Below are positions 1-8,882 of a stretch of 32,993 nucleotides of DNA, one piece after another. The notes beneath the pieces were generated by a model. The model saw only the letters and a program-made list of their open reading frames with translations, did no database searches and had not been told where the DNA came from. Location of the stretch: the NCBI GenBank assembly GCA_003250475.1, contig QKGI01000118.1, positions 1 to 32,993 on the forward strand, written 5' to 3'. Each line of letters begins with the position of its first letter. The first letter of the stretch is position 1. Source of the DNA: Bacteroidota bacterium. GTDB lineage: Bacteria; Bacteroidota; Bacteroidia; Bacteroidales; VadinHA17. The translations under genes and the position numbers were made by a program.

Positions 1-190
1 CAGGGAGGGCAGCGTCAATAAATGATCCGGTGGATCATTTGAGCGAGGGGCCGGATTGCAGGGGGACCGAGCGTCAATAAATGATCCGGTGGATCATTTT
101 AGCGAGGGGCCGGACTGCAGGGAGGGCAGCGTCAATAAATGATCCGGTGGATCATTTTAGCGAGGGGCCGGACTGCAGGGATGGCAGCGT
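1..190. repeat. Tandem 58–59 bp repeats, each with an internal palindrome
   Basis: Three complete units (1–58, 59–117, 118–175) and a 15-bp partial unit (176–190) follow head to tail. Each unit has a G-rich half (GAGGGGCCGG, CAGGGAGGGCAGCG) and a 9-bp perfect inverted repeat, AAATGATCC–GGT–GGATCATTT, at 20–40, 79–99 and 137–157. Differences between units are a few substitutions and one indel near 65–71. The period is not a multiple of three, so it is unlikely to be coding. The array touches the window edge, so its full copy number is unknown. It could be an intergenic REP-like element or a string of terminator-like hairpins; I do not recognise a named family. Confidence 0.9.
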
Positions 191-438
191 TCTGTTTGTA
201 CGCCCGCTACACAAAGCCATAAAAGGCTCCACCAAACAACATGCGGTTCGCACCTTTTCCGGTTTGCTTACCCGCTGCCAACGTATGTTTATTATTAATA
301 AAATACGATTTTGCTTATGCGCCTCATAATTGCGAGGGACATGACAACACCCTCTGCAGGTGTTAAATCACCGTCACCAGCAAAAGAATCACAGCAAGCC
401 TTGCCGCTGTGATTTCAACTATCCTATGATCGAAAGTA
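191..438. other. Intergenic stretch, no gene recognised
   Basis: Between the repeat array and the first gene there is no reading frame with recognisable content. An open frame from 81 to 329 runs out of the repeats and has no family resemblance. Visible structure is limited to small hairpins: AGCC/GGCT around 215–228, AACACC/GGTGTT at 346–351 and 359–364, and the larger hairpin at 387–414 listed separately. Confidence 0.6.
380..414 (-). terminator. Probable terminator after the DUF4870-type gene
   Basis: A 9-bp perfect stem (AATCACAGC at 387–395 with GCTGTGATT at 406–414) lies about 25 bp beyond the stop codon of the minus-strand gene. Read on the minus strand the stem is followed by CTTTTGC, a short and imperfect U-run, so termination is plausible but not certain. 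Confidence 0.55.
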
Positions 439-795
439 CTATTGGATGAAGGGTATCGATATCGGGTATCTGAACACCTCTCCCTTTGCAGACTTTATGC
501 TTGCCAATATGATGCATATGAACTCAAGCAGGAAAAGTGCCAGCAACAGGGGTACCCCCACAACAATAAAACAGAGTGGAATAAGCAGTATTGAGTAGAG
601 AAGCACTGACAGCTGGAAATTCATAGAGGCCTTGCCGTTTGAGTCTACCCATTCTGATTCATCCTTCCTTGATATCCAACAGATAAGAGGACCGATGATT
701 CCGCCGAACGGAAAAAAGTATCCGGCAAATGCCGACAGGTGGCAGAACATCGACCAGTCACGTTCCGATTGAGTGTATGTTTTTATTTCTTCCAT
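439..795 (-). CDS. DUF4870 (Tic20-like) small membrane protein
   Basis: 118 aa. The N-terminal half has the DUF4870 pattern: a MFCHLSAFAGYFFPFGG segment (residues 16–32), GPLICW (35–40), the charged loop ISRKDESEWVD (41–51) and GKASMNFQLS (54–63). Three hydrophobic segments are visible at about 18–40, 62–80 and 82–102, so it is an inner-membrane protein with short tails. The function of this family is not established. It is the last of three minus-strand genes (44-bp gap after the previous one) and is followed by a hairpin terminator, so it may be co-transcribed with them. The start is ATG at 795 with no Shine-Dalgarno motif. Confidence 0.85.
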   Translation of the reverse strand: MEEIKTYTQSERDWSMFCHLSAFAGYFFPFGGIIGPLICWISRKDESEWVDSNGKASMNFQLSVLLYSILLIPLCFIVVGVPLLLALFLLEFICIILASIKSAKGEVFRYPISIPFIQ

Positions 796-839
796 CTCTT
801 TTATTTTAAAGACGCTTTATGTGACTAAATGCTGCATGA

Positions 840-1691
840 TCAGAAGCGCGCCAGTCTTTTTAAATCACTGATCAGTAGACCGCTGGCATTCCGGCTGTCA
901 ACCATGTGGCTGTCATAATAATACATCACGGCATCATCAGTTCCTATGAGCATTTTCATACATGTTCCTGTCTGTTTGACGCCATCAGGCCCTACCTTAT
1001 GTACAATAAGCACATCCTTTGCCTGTTCGTCAACGGCCCTGATGATCTCCTCCTCGTCAACGATCCTTACCTTGTATGGATAATAGGCACTGATCCTTTC
1101 AAGGCTGTTTATCTCCGGTGAAAGGTCATTCTCCCTCACCAGGATAGTCTTGTTCCTGATATCAGGCACATTCTTGTTGTAATATTTCAGATAACGAAGC
1201 GCAGTGGTTGTGGGATTCTTTGTTACCAGCTGCGCGTGGTACTCCATGAACCTGACAATGAGACCAAGCTTGTAACTGTATTCCTCCTCGGGCGCCCCGG
1301 CAAAAGAAAGCGGGATTGCGCAAAATTCCGGAAGCTGGTCAAGCTCATCCACATCAGCCCCCAGAAGAAGATTGAGGAAATCATATGCCGAGCCGGACTT
1401 GTCATTGCTGAAGTTTGTGATGGTCAGCACAATAAATGAGTAAGCAGGATCTGTGCGCATGACATTGAACTCTGTCTCGGAAATATACCTGACAGGGGTT
1501 ACCTTCCAGTATTTGTTTACGGCATCCTTTATCTCACTGTTATAGAAAGAGAACTGGTTGTCTTCGAGCACGACACAGGTTACAGATTTCACGAACTTCT
1601 CAGCATCAGCGGCAGTGGGATATGGCCTTTGCTGGGCATTAGCCATTGAGATGAACAGGATAAGAAAAGCAAGGAGTAGTGGTTTCTTCAT
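840..1691 (-). CDS. Secreted protein of unknown function
   Basis: 283 aa from the ATG at 1691. I chose this start because it gives a clean signal peptide (MKK, a hydrophobic stretch, then ANA|Q at residues 17–20); an upstream ATG at 1736 would overlap the preceding gene and bury the signal. The mature part is soluble-looking, with no further membrane span. It contains a stretch around residues 45–65 (SEIKDAVNKYW followed by VTPVRYISETEF) that looks like a folded alpha/beta domain, and a C-terminal part rich in charged residues. Only 7 bp separate it from the upstream secreted protein gene, so the two are probably one transcript and possibly functional partners in the periplasm. I do not recognise the family. 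Confidence 0.75.
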   Translation of the reverse strand: MKKPLLLAFLILFISMANAQQRPYPTAADAEKFVKSVTCVVLEDNQFSFYNSEIKDAVNKYWKVTPVRYISETEFNVMRTDPAYSFIVLTITNFSNDKSGSAYDFLNLLLGADVDELDQLPEFCAIPLSFAGAPEEEYSYKLGLIVRFMEYHAQLVTKNPTTTALRYLKYYNKNVPDIRNKTILVRENDLSPEINSLERISAYYPYKVRIVDEEEIIRAVDEQAKDVLIVHKVGPDGVKQTGTCMKMLIGTDDAVMYYYDSHMVDSRNASGLLISDLKRLARF

Positions 1692-1698
1692 ATGATAG

Positions 1699-2451
1699 CT
1701 ATTTACCAGCAGGCAGGAAAACCGGATGTTTCTCATTGAATTTCCTCAGGAACACAAACATCTGCTTTTTCTGGTTCTTGTTACGCATGGAGACGAACTC
1801 TTCATAAAGCTCCGGGTCCCTCATCAGCAGCGCTTCAAGGTTTTCAAGGTTGTATTCGTATGATTTTCCTGTCTCAAAATCGATCATGAACATCTCAAGG
1901 TCCGTGCGTGATGAGTTGCTCCTGTAGGGATATCCTCCGTAATAGTAAGGATCGTAGTAGCGTGAGGAGTAGGGACTGTAGTAACTGTATGGCGAATAAT
2001 ACGACCTGTAAGGAGAATAATAAGGATCATAGTATCCGTACGGGTTATAGCCCTGTGTCTGTGTCGTCACGTCAGCAACAAAGTGGATTATCGATCCGAA
2101 AAAGGTGATACGGTTAAATGTATTCTGCACTTTGACATAGAGCACACCGTTACGGGCAAAGCCCCATATGGAGCTTTTCTCTATCTCCTGTCTGACGCCC
2201 ATGTTATCATAGAAGTAAATCTTCTCTGATGAGATGACCTGGTCAAAGAAGTCCTTATCATTATAATCAACTGACGTAAAGAGTTTGGCTTTCGGTATTG
2301 GACTGTTCGTCTTAACCATATCAAAGTTCAGGTATATTCCATCCCTGAACTTGAAGTCAGGTGTATATTGAATAAGAGTATCACCCTGCTGAGCAATGGC
2401 CATACATGAGGTGATCACCGTGGTGATCAGTATCATTGCTGTCTTTTTCAT
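1699..2451 (-). CDS. Secreted or lipoprotein with tyrosine-rich repeat region, function unknown
   Basis: 250 aa from ATG 2451; the adjacent upstream GTG (2454) adds one residue and is less likely. The N-terminus is an export signal that can be read two ways: a lipobox-like ITSC ending at Cys16, or a signal peptidase I site after AIA (18–20). Residues 135–176 hold 20 tyrosines in 42 positions in irregular YxPYYSPY-like units with Pro, Ser and Gly. The flanking parts are ordinary: a beta-rich N-terminal region (25–125) and a charged helical C-terminus (200–250). The tyrosine-rich segment may be a flexible or adhesive linker; that is inference. It is first in the three-gene minus-strand set, with a good promoter match at 2495–2502. 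Confidence 0.75.
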   Translation of the reverse strand: MKKTAMILITTVITSCMAIAQQGDTLIQYTPDFKFRDGIYLNFDMVKTNSPIPKAKLFTSVDYNDKDFFDQVISSEKIYFYDNMGVRQEIEKSSIWGFARNGVLYVKVQNTFNRITFFGSIIHFVADVTTQTQGYNPYGYYDPYYSPYRSYYSPYSYYSPYSSRYYDPYYYGGYPYRSNSSRTDLEMFMIDFETGKSYEYNLENLEALLMRDPELYEEFVSMRNKNQKKQMFVFLRKFNEKHPVFLPAGK

Positions 2452-2494
2452 CACACTCTTTTTCAGGTTTTACCTCAAATATTATACCGTAAGG

Positions 2495-2502
2495 CAAAAA
2501 TA
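2495..2502 (-). promoter_or_regulatory. Candidate −7 box for the secreted-protein operon
   Basis: Read on the minus strand this is TATTTTTG, a full match to the Bacteroidota primary-sigma −7 consensus TAnnTTTG. It would give a 5' leader of roughly 35–40 nt before the ATG at 2451. The −33 region has only TTTTC-like sequence, not a clean TTTG. Confidence 0.45.
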
Positions 2503-2556
2503 ATCTTTTATCCGCACTGAAAGCACCGCCCTCTTTATCTTTATTGAAATTCATGT

Positions 2557-2564
2557 ATCTTTGA
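2557..2564 (+). promoter_or_regulatory. Candidate −7 box for the hybrid kinase gene
   Basis: TATCTTTG matches TAnnTTTG exactly and lies 27 bp before the ATG at 2592, implying a leader near 20 nt. A TTTA at 2535–2538 is a possible degenerate −33 element at 18-bp spacing. With the minus-strand box at 2495–2502 it forms a divergent promoter region. Confidence 0.5.
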
Positions 2565-2591
2565 GAGTCATTATTCTACTGGACCCACAAA

Positions 2592-3923
2592 ATGCCAAGA
2601 AGATTTAAAACTGCCGCCATCCCGCATTCGGACCTGATGACCCGCAGGACGAGGGACAGGATCCTTCTGCCTGTGGCTATAGCACTGCTGCTGGTGATCA
2701 TTGCCCTTGTCACCGCCCTGGTCAATATGGTATACCTGCCTTTTACTGCAGGTGCGCTGGCTGTCGTACCGATGCTGGTAGCCATCTCAGAATTGCGAAA
2801 GCTCATAGCCGACAGCAGGTCAATAATTAAGGAGATGGCCTCCATAGCAGAGAAGAATGAGGAGGTGATAAATTCCTTTTCGCACAAGATAAGGGAGCCG
2901 CTCAATAACCTTGTACTGCTGGGTAACATGCTCCGCGAAACGGCCTCCACACCCAAACAGCAGGAACTGGTTGAGACTTTCATTGCCTCCACCGGTTCAA
3001 TGGTCGAGGTGGTCAATGAACTCACCATGGAGACTGCAGGCAACATCACCTTTGAACGCAGGGGAGAGATCCGGTTCAGGCTTGGTCCTATCATCCAGGA
3101 TACCATTGAGCTTATGAGGCTCAACAGGAGTCAGGATCAAAGCATGGTCATTTATGATGATCATGGTGAGGGAGAGAGCGAGTACCGGGACGATCCGATC
3201 ATTCTTAAGCAGATACTTATTGACCTGCTCAGTGCAGCGATCTCCGAAACAACAGGAAAGGTAACCATAAAGATACAGGTGAGGGAGACAGGTGAGCGTG
3301 ATGGTATGCAGAGAGTAGAATTCACTCTCTCCTCCAACAACCCTGTCGTATTCATCGGTGAGGGCCGGCAGCCCTGGCCTCTTTCAGGCAGACTGATACG
3401 TGATAATGGTGGAAGCTGGCAGGAGACCTCTGCCGGAACAGGCTCATACTTTGTGTTTAACCTGAACATGAGGAGGGCCGAAAAGGTTGAGCGGCCGGCG
3501 GCGGCTACCACCCTCATAAAGGGAATACCAAGTGAAAAAAACAAAAAGGAACTGAAAGACCTCTGCATACTGCTTGTTGAGGATAACCCTATCAACCAGC
3601 GTATCACCCAGCTCATGCTTGAGCCGCTTATAAGGCGTATTGAGATAGCGCGTAACGGAAAGGAGGCCCTTGATATGTTCGGCACATCGCGATATGACCT
3701 GATACTCATGGATGTGCAGATGCCGGTAATGAACGGACTGGTTGCCGCAGATAAGATAAGAGGGCTGGAGATGAGCACCCAGATGCATGTGCCTATAATA
3801 GCCATAACGGCCAATGCCATGCTCGGCGACAGGGAACAGTGCCTCGCGGTTGGTATGGATGATTATATCAGCAAGCCTATCGAGCCGGAGGTTCTCATCG
3901 AGAAGATCACTGCCCTGATCTGA
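2592..3923 (+). CDS. Membrane hybrid histidine-kinase-like protein with C-terminal receiver domain
   Basis: 443 aa. Two hydrophobic spans at about 24–46 and 48–66 form an N-terminal hairpin without a sizeable extracellular sensor. A dimerisation/phosphoacceptor region follows, with His98 in SHKIREPLNN. The ATP-binding region (about 160–292) is eroded: the N-box reads ILIDLLSAAIS without the usual Asn pair, and no clear DxGxG motif is seen, although the fold-like order of segments is kept. The receiver domain (323–443) is intact: acidic pair E330/D331, phosphoacceptor D374 in ILMDVQMP, T406 and K428. The protein may therefore accept or relay phosphate rather than autophosphorylate; that is inference. 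No DNA-binding output domain. It faces a PP2C phosphatase gene with a 2-bp gap. Start ATG at 2592; ATG at 2637 is an alternative. Confidence 0.85.
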   Translation: MPRRFKTAAIPHSDLMTRRTRDRILLPVAIALLLVIIALVTALVNMVYLPFTAGALAVVPMLVAISELRKLIADSRSIIKEMASIAEKNEEVINSFSHKIREPLNNLVLLGNMLRETASTPKQQELVETFIASTGSMVEVVNELTMETAGNITFERRGEIRFRLGPIIQDTIELMRLNRSQDQSMVIYDDHGEGESEYRDDPIILKQILIDLLSAAISETTGKVTIKIQVRETGERDGMQRVEFTLSSNNPVVFIGEGRQPWPLSGRLIRDNGGSWQETSAGTGSYFVFNLNMRRAEKVERPAAATTLIKGIPSEKNKKELKDLCILLVEDNPINQRITQLMLEPLIRRIEIARNGKEALDMFGTSRYDLILMDVQMPVMNGLVAADKIRGLEMSTQMHVPIIAITANAMLGDREQCLAVGMDDYISKPIEPEVLIEKITALI

Positions 3924-3925
3924 AA

Positions 3926-4930
3926 TCAGAAGGGCCTCACCCCGAGGATCATCATATCGTCGATCTGATCATGACCATCCATCCATGATGCAATGGTCTC
4001 GTCGAGTATCCTCTCCTGGTCGTTGAGGGGGTATTTGCTGATTGTCAGAAGCAGGTGCCTCAGCCGCCGGTACATAAATTTCTTGTTCTCGGGACCACCA
4101 AACTGGTCAGCGTAACCATCAGAGAAAAGATAGAGGATATCGCCTTCCTGAAGCTTGAAGGTACTACGGTTAAAGGAGACCATGGCGAAAGACTGCACTA
4201 CATTCTTCTTGTCTCCCTTTAACTCAATGAGCTTGTCGTCACGTACAATATAAACCGGCAGAAAAGCACCGGAAAACTCCATCTCACGTGTTCTCCTGTC
4301 GATAATGCATATACTCATCTCAATACCATCCCTGATCAGGGCCTTGCCACTCTCCTCCTTAAAAAAAGCTGACTCCAGCTCTTTATTCATTGTCAGAAGC
4401 ACCTGGTCACTGTCATCAACATTCATTTCGTTGATGATCTTCTGTATGAGTTCAAGCCCTATCATCGACATGAGGGCACCCGGTACGCCATGGCCTGTAC
4501 AGTCAGCCGCGGCAATGAAACACTTGTCATCTTTCTCCCCGAACCAGTAGAAGTCACCGCTGACAATATGTTTAGGGCGGTAGAAAATGAAATAGTCGGA
4601 GACCAGTTTACGTATATGGTGCTCTGCCGGCAGAAGGGCCGCCTGGATACGACGGGCATAGTTAAGACTGTCTGTCAGGTCCTTATTGCGTAACTGAAGC
4701 TCTGACCGCTGTACCTCTATCTCTCCGTAGGCGCTCTTCATCTCGGTAAGATGTTTCCTGGTGCGCACCAGGACCCAGAACTGCAGTATAGCCAGGTAAA
4801 CAAGCGCAATGACGATGAATACCACAATGACATAGTTAAGTACAGGGTTGTTTATGAGTCCCTGTGCTTTCCCGGAAAAGAGAGCCGCTGACAGCAGTGT
4901 ATTCACCTTATTTCTTTCTTTTTGTATCAA
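3926..4930 (-). CDS. Membrane-anchored SpoIIE/PP2C-type serine phosphatase
   Basis: Up to 334 aa. One membrane span at about 31–54 is followed by a charged, probably coiled-coil linker (57–95) and a PP2C-like domain (about 97–334). Metal-binding aspartates are in SGDFYW (D126), AADCTGHG (D143), FSDGYADQ (D271) and QIDDMM (D324/D325), so the active site looks intact. Family members dephosphorylate Ser/Thr phosphoproteins, often anti-sigma-factor antagonists, but no partner of that type is in the window. The start is uncertain: the longest frame begins at TTG 4930, overlapping the ubiD-family gene by 23 bp; a GTG at 4906 directly follows that gene's stop; the first in-frame ATG (codon 64) would remove the membrane span. 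Probably co-transcribed with the decarboxylase gene upstream. Confidence 0.85.
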   Translation of the reverse strand: MIQKERNKVNTLLSAALFSGKAQGLINNPVLNYVIVVFIVIALVYLAILQFWVLVRTRKHLTEMKSAYGEIEVQRSELQLRNKDLTDSLNYARRIQAALLPAEHHIRKLVSDYFIFYRPKHIVSGDFYWFGEKDDKCFIAAADCTGHGVPGALMSMIGLELIQKIINEMNVDDSDQVLLTMNKELESAFFKEESGKALIRDGIEMSICIIDRRTREMEFSGAFLPVYIVRDDKLIELKGDKKNVVQSFAMVSFNRSTFKLQEGDILYLFSDGYADQFGGPENKKFMYRRLRHLLLTISKYPLNDQERILDETIASWMDGHDQIDDMMILGVRPF

Positions 4931-6791
4931 CGGAAGCCTCTCCCGGCTTGACCAGCGGAAGCAGCTTCAATGAGGGGGATTCATGAAAACTGCCCGTACC
5001 ATATTCGTTCCACCGCCTGTCTACCAGGGTAATCGTCTCCATGCCGGAACAGACAACATTAGGCCATTCCCGCGGGAAGGCGGGTATGGAGTCTGTTTTT
5101 GATGTAGCATCAAGGAAGAGCGCCCCTCCTTCAAGATGGTACAGGTCTCGCGCCGGGTCACTGTTGCCTGTTACAAGCCATGTTATCATTGCCGGGTCAT
5201 CTGTGTCAGCACCATCGTCAAGAGCTATTGTTACCGTACCGGCAAGGGTGAGTGGCGCGGGCAGGGAGGCGGCAAGCTTATGCATATCAAGACCTTCAGG
5301 AGGTTTTCTGACAGTCAGTACCACAACCGGCTGGCCATACTCGGCAAAAGTCTTCATTCCGGTAATACTGTCACCGGTAACCTCGGCGTCGGTGAGCAGC
5401 AGCAGGGGAACGGAGTGGAATTCTTCAATACGTTCCTCAGAAAGCTTTACCGTTGCATCGATCCCAAGCTTACCACCGACACTGAATGTATCTGATGAGT
5501 GGTCAAGAACATCAAGCGGTCCCCTGGTAACAAGCAGGTCGGCCTCAAACCTGACATTGGAAAAGAAAGCATCGGCAACTGCCCTGTAGTCATCAGCATG
5601 TACAGGGCTGCTGACAACTATGATATACTTGCTGAGCATCATCTGTCCGGCCCCGAAAAGGGAACTCAGCACTTTCATTCCCTGTCCGGGGAATGTCTTT
5701 TCGATGCTGACGATAACAAGGTTATGCGCCACACCTGCAACGGGCATATGCAGCTCACGTATCTCCGGTGCAATGGTCAGCCTGATCGGGGCCAGGAATA
5801 TCTTTTCAGTGGCTTTTCCCATCCACGCATCTTCCATTGGCGGCACTCCCACTATGGTGGCGGGGTAGACAGCATTCTTACGGTGGGTGATGCAGGTCAC
5901 GTGAAAAAGAGGATATTGATCCGCCAGTGAGTAAAAGCCTGTATGATCGCCGAATGGCCCTTCTGTCACACGGGCTTCCGAGGTGTCGATGTAACCTTCA
6001 ATGACGATGTCAGAATCAGCAGGTACCCACAGGTCATTTGTAAGGCACTTCACGAGGGTAACCCTTTTATGGCGCAGGAAGGCAGCAAGCAGGTATTCGC
6101 TTATATCTTCAGGCAACGGGGCCGTGGCCGCATAGGTATAGACAGGATCACCGCCCAGCGTCACTGATACCGGCATCCGTCCTCCTCTGAGCTTCCATGC
6201 CTCATAATGCCGTGCCCCTGTCTTATGACGGTGCCAGTGCATCCCGGTAGTGTCTTTGCTCATAACCTGCATCCTGTACATACCGAGATTTGTACTTCCT
6301 GTTTCAGGATGCCTGGTATGCACCAGCGGCAGTGTGATAAACCTGCCGCCGTCATGAGGCCAGCACTTCAGAACAGGCAATATGCCAAGATCAACCACCG
6401 GTTCAACAACCTCCTGGCATTCTCCCCTGCCTCTCTTTCTGCGTGGTGAGAGCCTCAGGAGGTTGAGCATACCAGGTAGCCGCAACAGTTTACCTGAGAA
6501 TCCGTCCGCCTGGCTTATAGAATCGACAAGTGAAAATATCTCTCTCCCCGTGTCACTGAGAGAGCTACGGCTGATGGCTGCTGCCATACGCTCATCAGAT
6601 GCAAAGGCATTTATCAATAAAGGAAATGCTGTTCCGGTATCCTCAAAGAGCAGCGCCTTGCCGCCGTTCTTCACCATCCGGTCAGCTATCTCGGTGATCT
6701 CAAGAACAGGATCAACATTACAACTGACGCGCGTAAGGTCGCCGCGTGATTCAAGAAAGTCTACAAAAGTGACCAGGCCGTTGAATGACAT
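4908..6791 (-). CDS. UbiD family decarboxylase
   Basis: 627 aa. UbiD enzymes are prenylated-FMN-dependent decarboxylases of aromatic or unsaturated acids, best known from quinone biosynthesis. Seen here: RHPETGSTNLGMYRMQ (160–175) covering the cofactor/metal-binding Asn168, EGPFGDHTGFYS (277–288) with the family's catalytic acidic region, VGVPPMEDAWMGKATE (315–330), and GGKLGIDAT (443–451), the equivalent of GSKMGLDAT. It is longer than E. coli UbiD (about 497 aa) because of a C-terminal extension of about 120–130 residues, which I believe is common in Bacteroidota homologues. The natural substrate cannot be told from sequence: a menaquinone pathway role is possible but no other quinone genes are nearby, nor the prenyltransferase ubiX. 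The start is ATG 6791 with a good −7 box just upstream. Confidence 0.88.
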   Translation of the reverse strand: MSFNGLVTFVDFLESRGDLTRVSCNVDPVLEITEIADRMVKNGGKALLFEDTGTAFPLLINAFASDERMAAAISRSSLSDTGREIFSLVDSISQADGFSGKLLRLPGMLNLLRLSPRRKRGRGECQEVVEPVVDLGILPVLKCWPHDGGRFITLPLVHTRHPETGSTNLGMYRMQVMSKDTTGMHWHRHKTGARHYEAWKLRGGRMPVSVTLGGDPVYTYAATAPLPEDISEYLLAAFLRHKRVTLVKCLTNDLWVPADSDIVIEGYIDTSEARVTEGPFGDHTGFYSLADQYPLFHVTCITHRKNAVYPATIVGVPPMEDAWMGKATEKIFLAPIRLTIAPEIRELHMPVAGVAHNLVIVSIEKTFPGQGMKVLSSLFGAGQMMLSKYIIVVSSPVHADDYRAVADAFFSNVRFEADLLVTRGPLDVLDHSSDTFSVGGKLGIDATVKLSEERIEEFHSVPLLLLTDAEVTGDSITGMKTFAEYGQPVVVLTVRKPPEGLDMHKLAASLPAPLTLAGTVTIALDDGADTDDPAMITWLVTGNSDPARDLYHLEGGALFLDATSKTDSIPAFPREWPNVVCSGMETITLVDRRWNEYGTGSFHESPSLKLLPLVKPGEASVDTKRKK

Positions 6792-6808
6792 TTATTAGCA
6801 GATTTCTA

Positions 6809-6816
6809 CAAATATA
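6809..6816 (-). promoter_or_regulatory. Candidate −7 box for the UbiD-family gene
   Basis: On the minus strand this reads TATATTTG, an exact TAnnTTTG match, 17 bp before the ATG at 6791, so the leader would be only about 10 nt. It sits immediately beyond the U-run of the enolase terminator; no TTTG is seen at −33. Confidence 0.45.
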
Positions 6817-6820
6817 TAAT

Positions 6821-6846
6821 AAAAAAGGTGTATCATCAGATACACC
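6821..6846 (-). terminator. Rho-independent terminator after eno
   Basis: On the minus strand an 8-bp perfect stem, GGTGTATC–TGAT–GATACACC (6827–6846), is followed directly by TTTTTT (6826–6821) and more A/T. It lies about 70 bp beyond the eno stop. A further short stem, TCCGCC/GGCGGA (6857–6872), lies between the stop and this terminator. Confidence 0.9.
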
Positions 6847-6915
6847 CTTTCTCATGTCCGCCTGACGGCGGATTCTCCTTTTGAACCGGGGAGAGTTAAT
6901 TACGGTATATTCAGG

Positions 6916-8202
<1,287 letters not shown>

Positions 8203-8233
8203 TTATGATTTATTTGAACAATCTGCAATTTAT

Positions 8234-8271
8234 AAAAAAAAGGGATACGGTCATAAAGACAATATCCCTTT
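8234..8271 (-). terminator. Rho-independent terminator of the ribosomal supercluster
   Basis: On the minus strand AAAGGGAT (8271–8264) pairs perfectly with ATCCCTTT (8246–8239) around a 17-nt loop that has its own short GTC/GAC pairing, and the stem runs into a stretch of eight T (8241–8234). It lies 20 bp beyond the rplQ stop codon. Confidence 0.85.
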
Positions 8272-8290
8272 AATATATAACCATTTACTG

Positions 8291-8860
8291 TTATTCTTTG
8301 GTTTCCTCTTCAGTGGCGCTTTCTTCGGGAGTTGTTTCAGTCTCTGCAGGTGTTTCATCAACTGTCTCTTCCGTTGTTTCAGCTACTGCTGCTTCTGCTG
8401 TCTCAGCAACGGCTGCTGCAGCTTTCTCCTCTGTTTTCTTCTTCGTGCTGCGGCGACGGCGTGTTGATTTGGCTTTTGTACCTGCATCAGCCAGCATGTT
8501 CTCATTGAAATCGACGAGCTCGATGACACACATCTCGGCGGAGTCACCCAGCCGGTTTCCTGTTTTCAGGATACGTGTATAACCTCCCGGCCTGGTTGCG
8601 ATACGGGGGGCCACCTCTCTGAAGAGTTCCGAGACGGCGTTTTTATTCTCAAGATAACTGAATACCACCCTGCGTGAGTGAGTTGAATCATCCTTTGACT
8701 TGGTAATGAGGGGTTCAACGTATGTTCTCAGTGCGCGCGCTTTTGCGGTGGTGGTCGTAATACGCTTGTGAAGGATCAGTGAAGATGCCAGGTTAGCCAT
8801 CATTGCTTTCCTGTCAGCACTTTTTCTTCCAAGGTGGTTTATAGCATTTAAATGTCGCAT
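8291..8860 (-). CDS. rplQ: Large-subunit ribosomal protein L17 (bL17) with long acidic tail
   Basis: 189 aa against 127 in E. coli. Residues 1–117 are a normal L17 core ([13 protein letters not shown] start, [10 protein letters not shown] at 33–42, [12 protein letters not shown] at 92–103). After it come a basic patch (129–143, with RRRR and KKK) and a 46-residue tail almost wholly of Glu, Ala, Thr and Val (144–189). L17 sits near the peptide exit tunnel, so the tail would be on the ribosome surface. Last gene of the cluster, 22 bp after rpoA. A weak AAGGA lies 9 nt before the ATG. Confidence 0.97.
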   Translation of the reverse strand: MRHLNAINHLGRKSADRKAMMANLASSLILHKRITTTTAKARALRTYVEPLITKSKDDSTHSRRVVFSYLENKNAVSELFREVAPRIATRPGGYTRILKTGNRLGDSAEMCVIELVDFNENMLADAGTKAKSTRRRRSTKKKTEEKAAAAVAETAEAAVAETTEETVDETPAETETTPEESATEEETKE

Positions 8861-8882
8861 TTCTCTCTGTCCTTACCTGTTA

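Noticed and set aside
1-190. CRISPR-like array
   Set aside because: Units are contiguous and nearly identical over their full length with no unique spacers, and no cas genes are present.
81-329. 82-residue open frame running out of the tandem repeats
   Set aside because: Its first 40 codons are the repeat units, whose 58–59 bp period breaks any coding frame; no family resemblance and no promoter or ribosome-binding context.
3161-3820. 219-residue antisense frame within the hybrid kinase gene
   Set aside because: Antisense shadow of a well-supported gene; composition Ser/Arg-rich with no motif.
6857-6872. Separate terminator formed by the TCCGCC/GGCGGA stem after eno
   Set aside because: No U-run follows it on the minus strand, while a much better terminator lies 10 bp further on.
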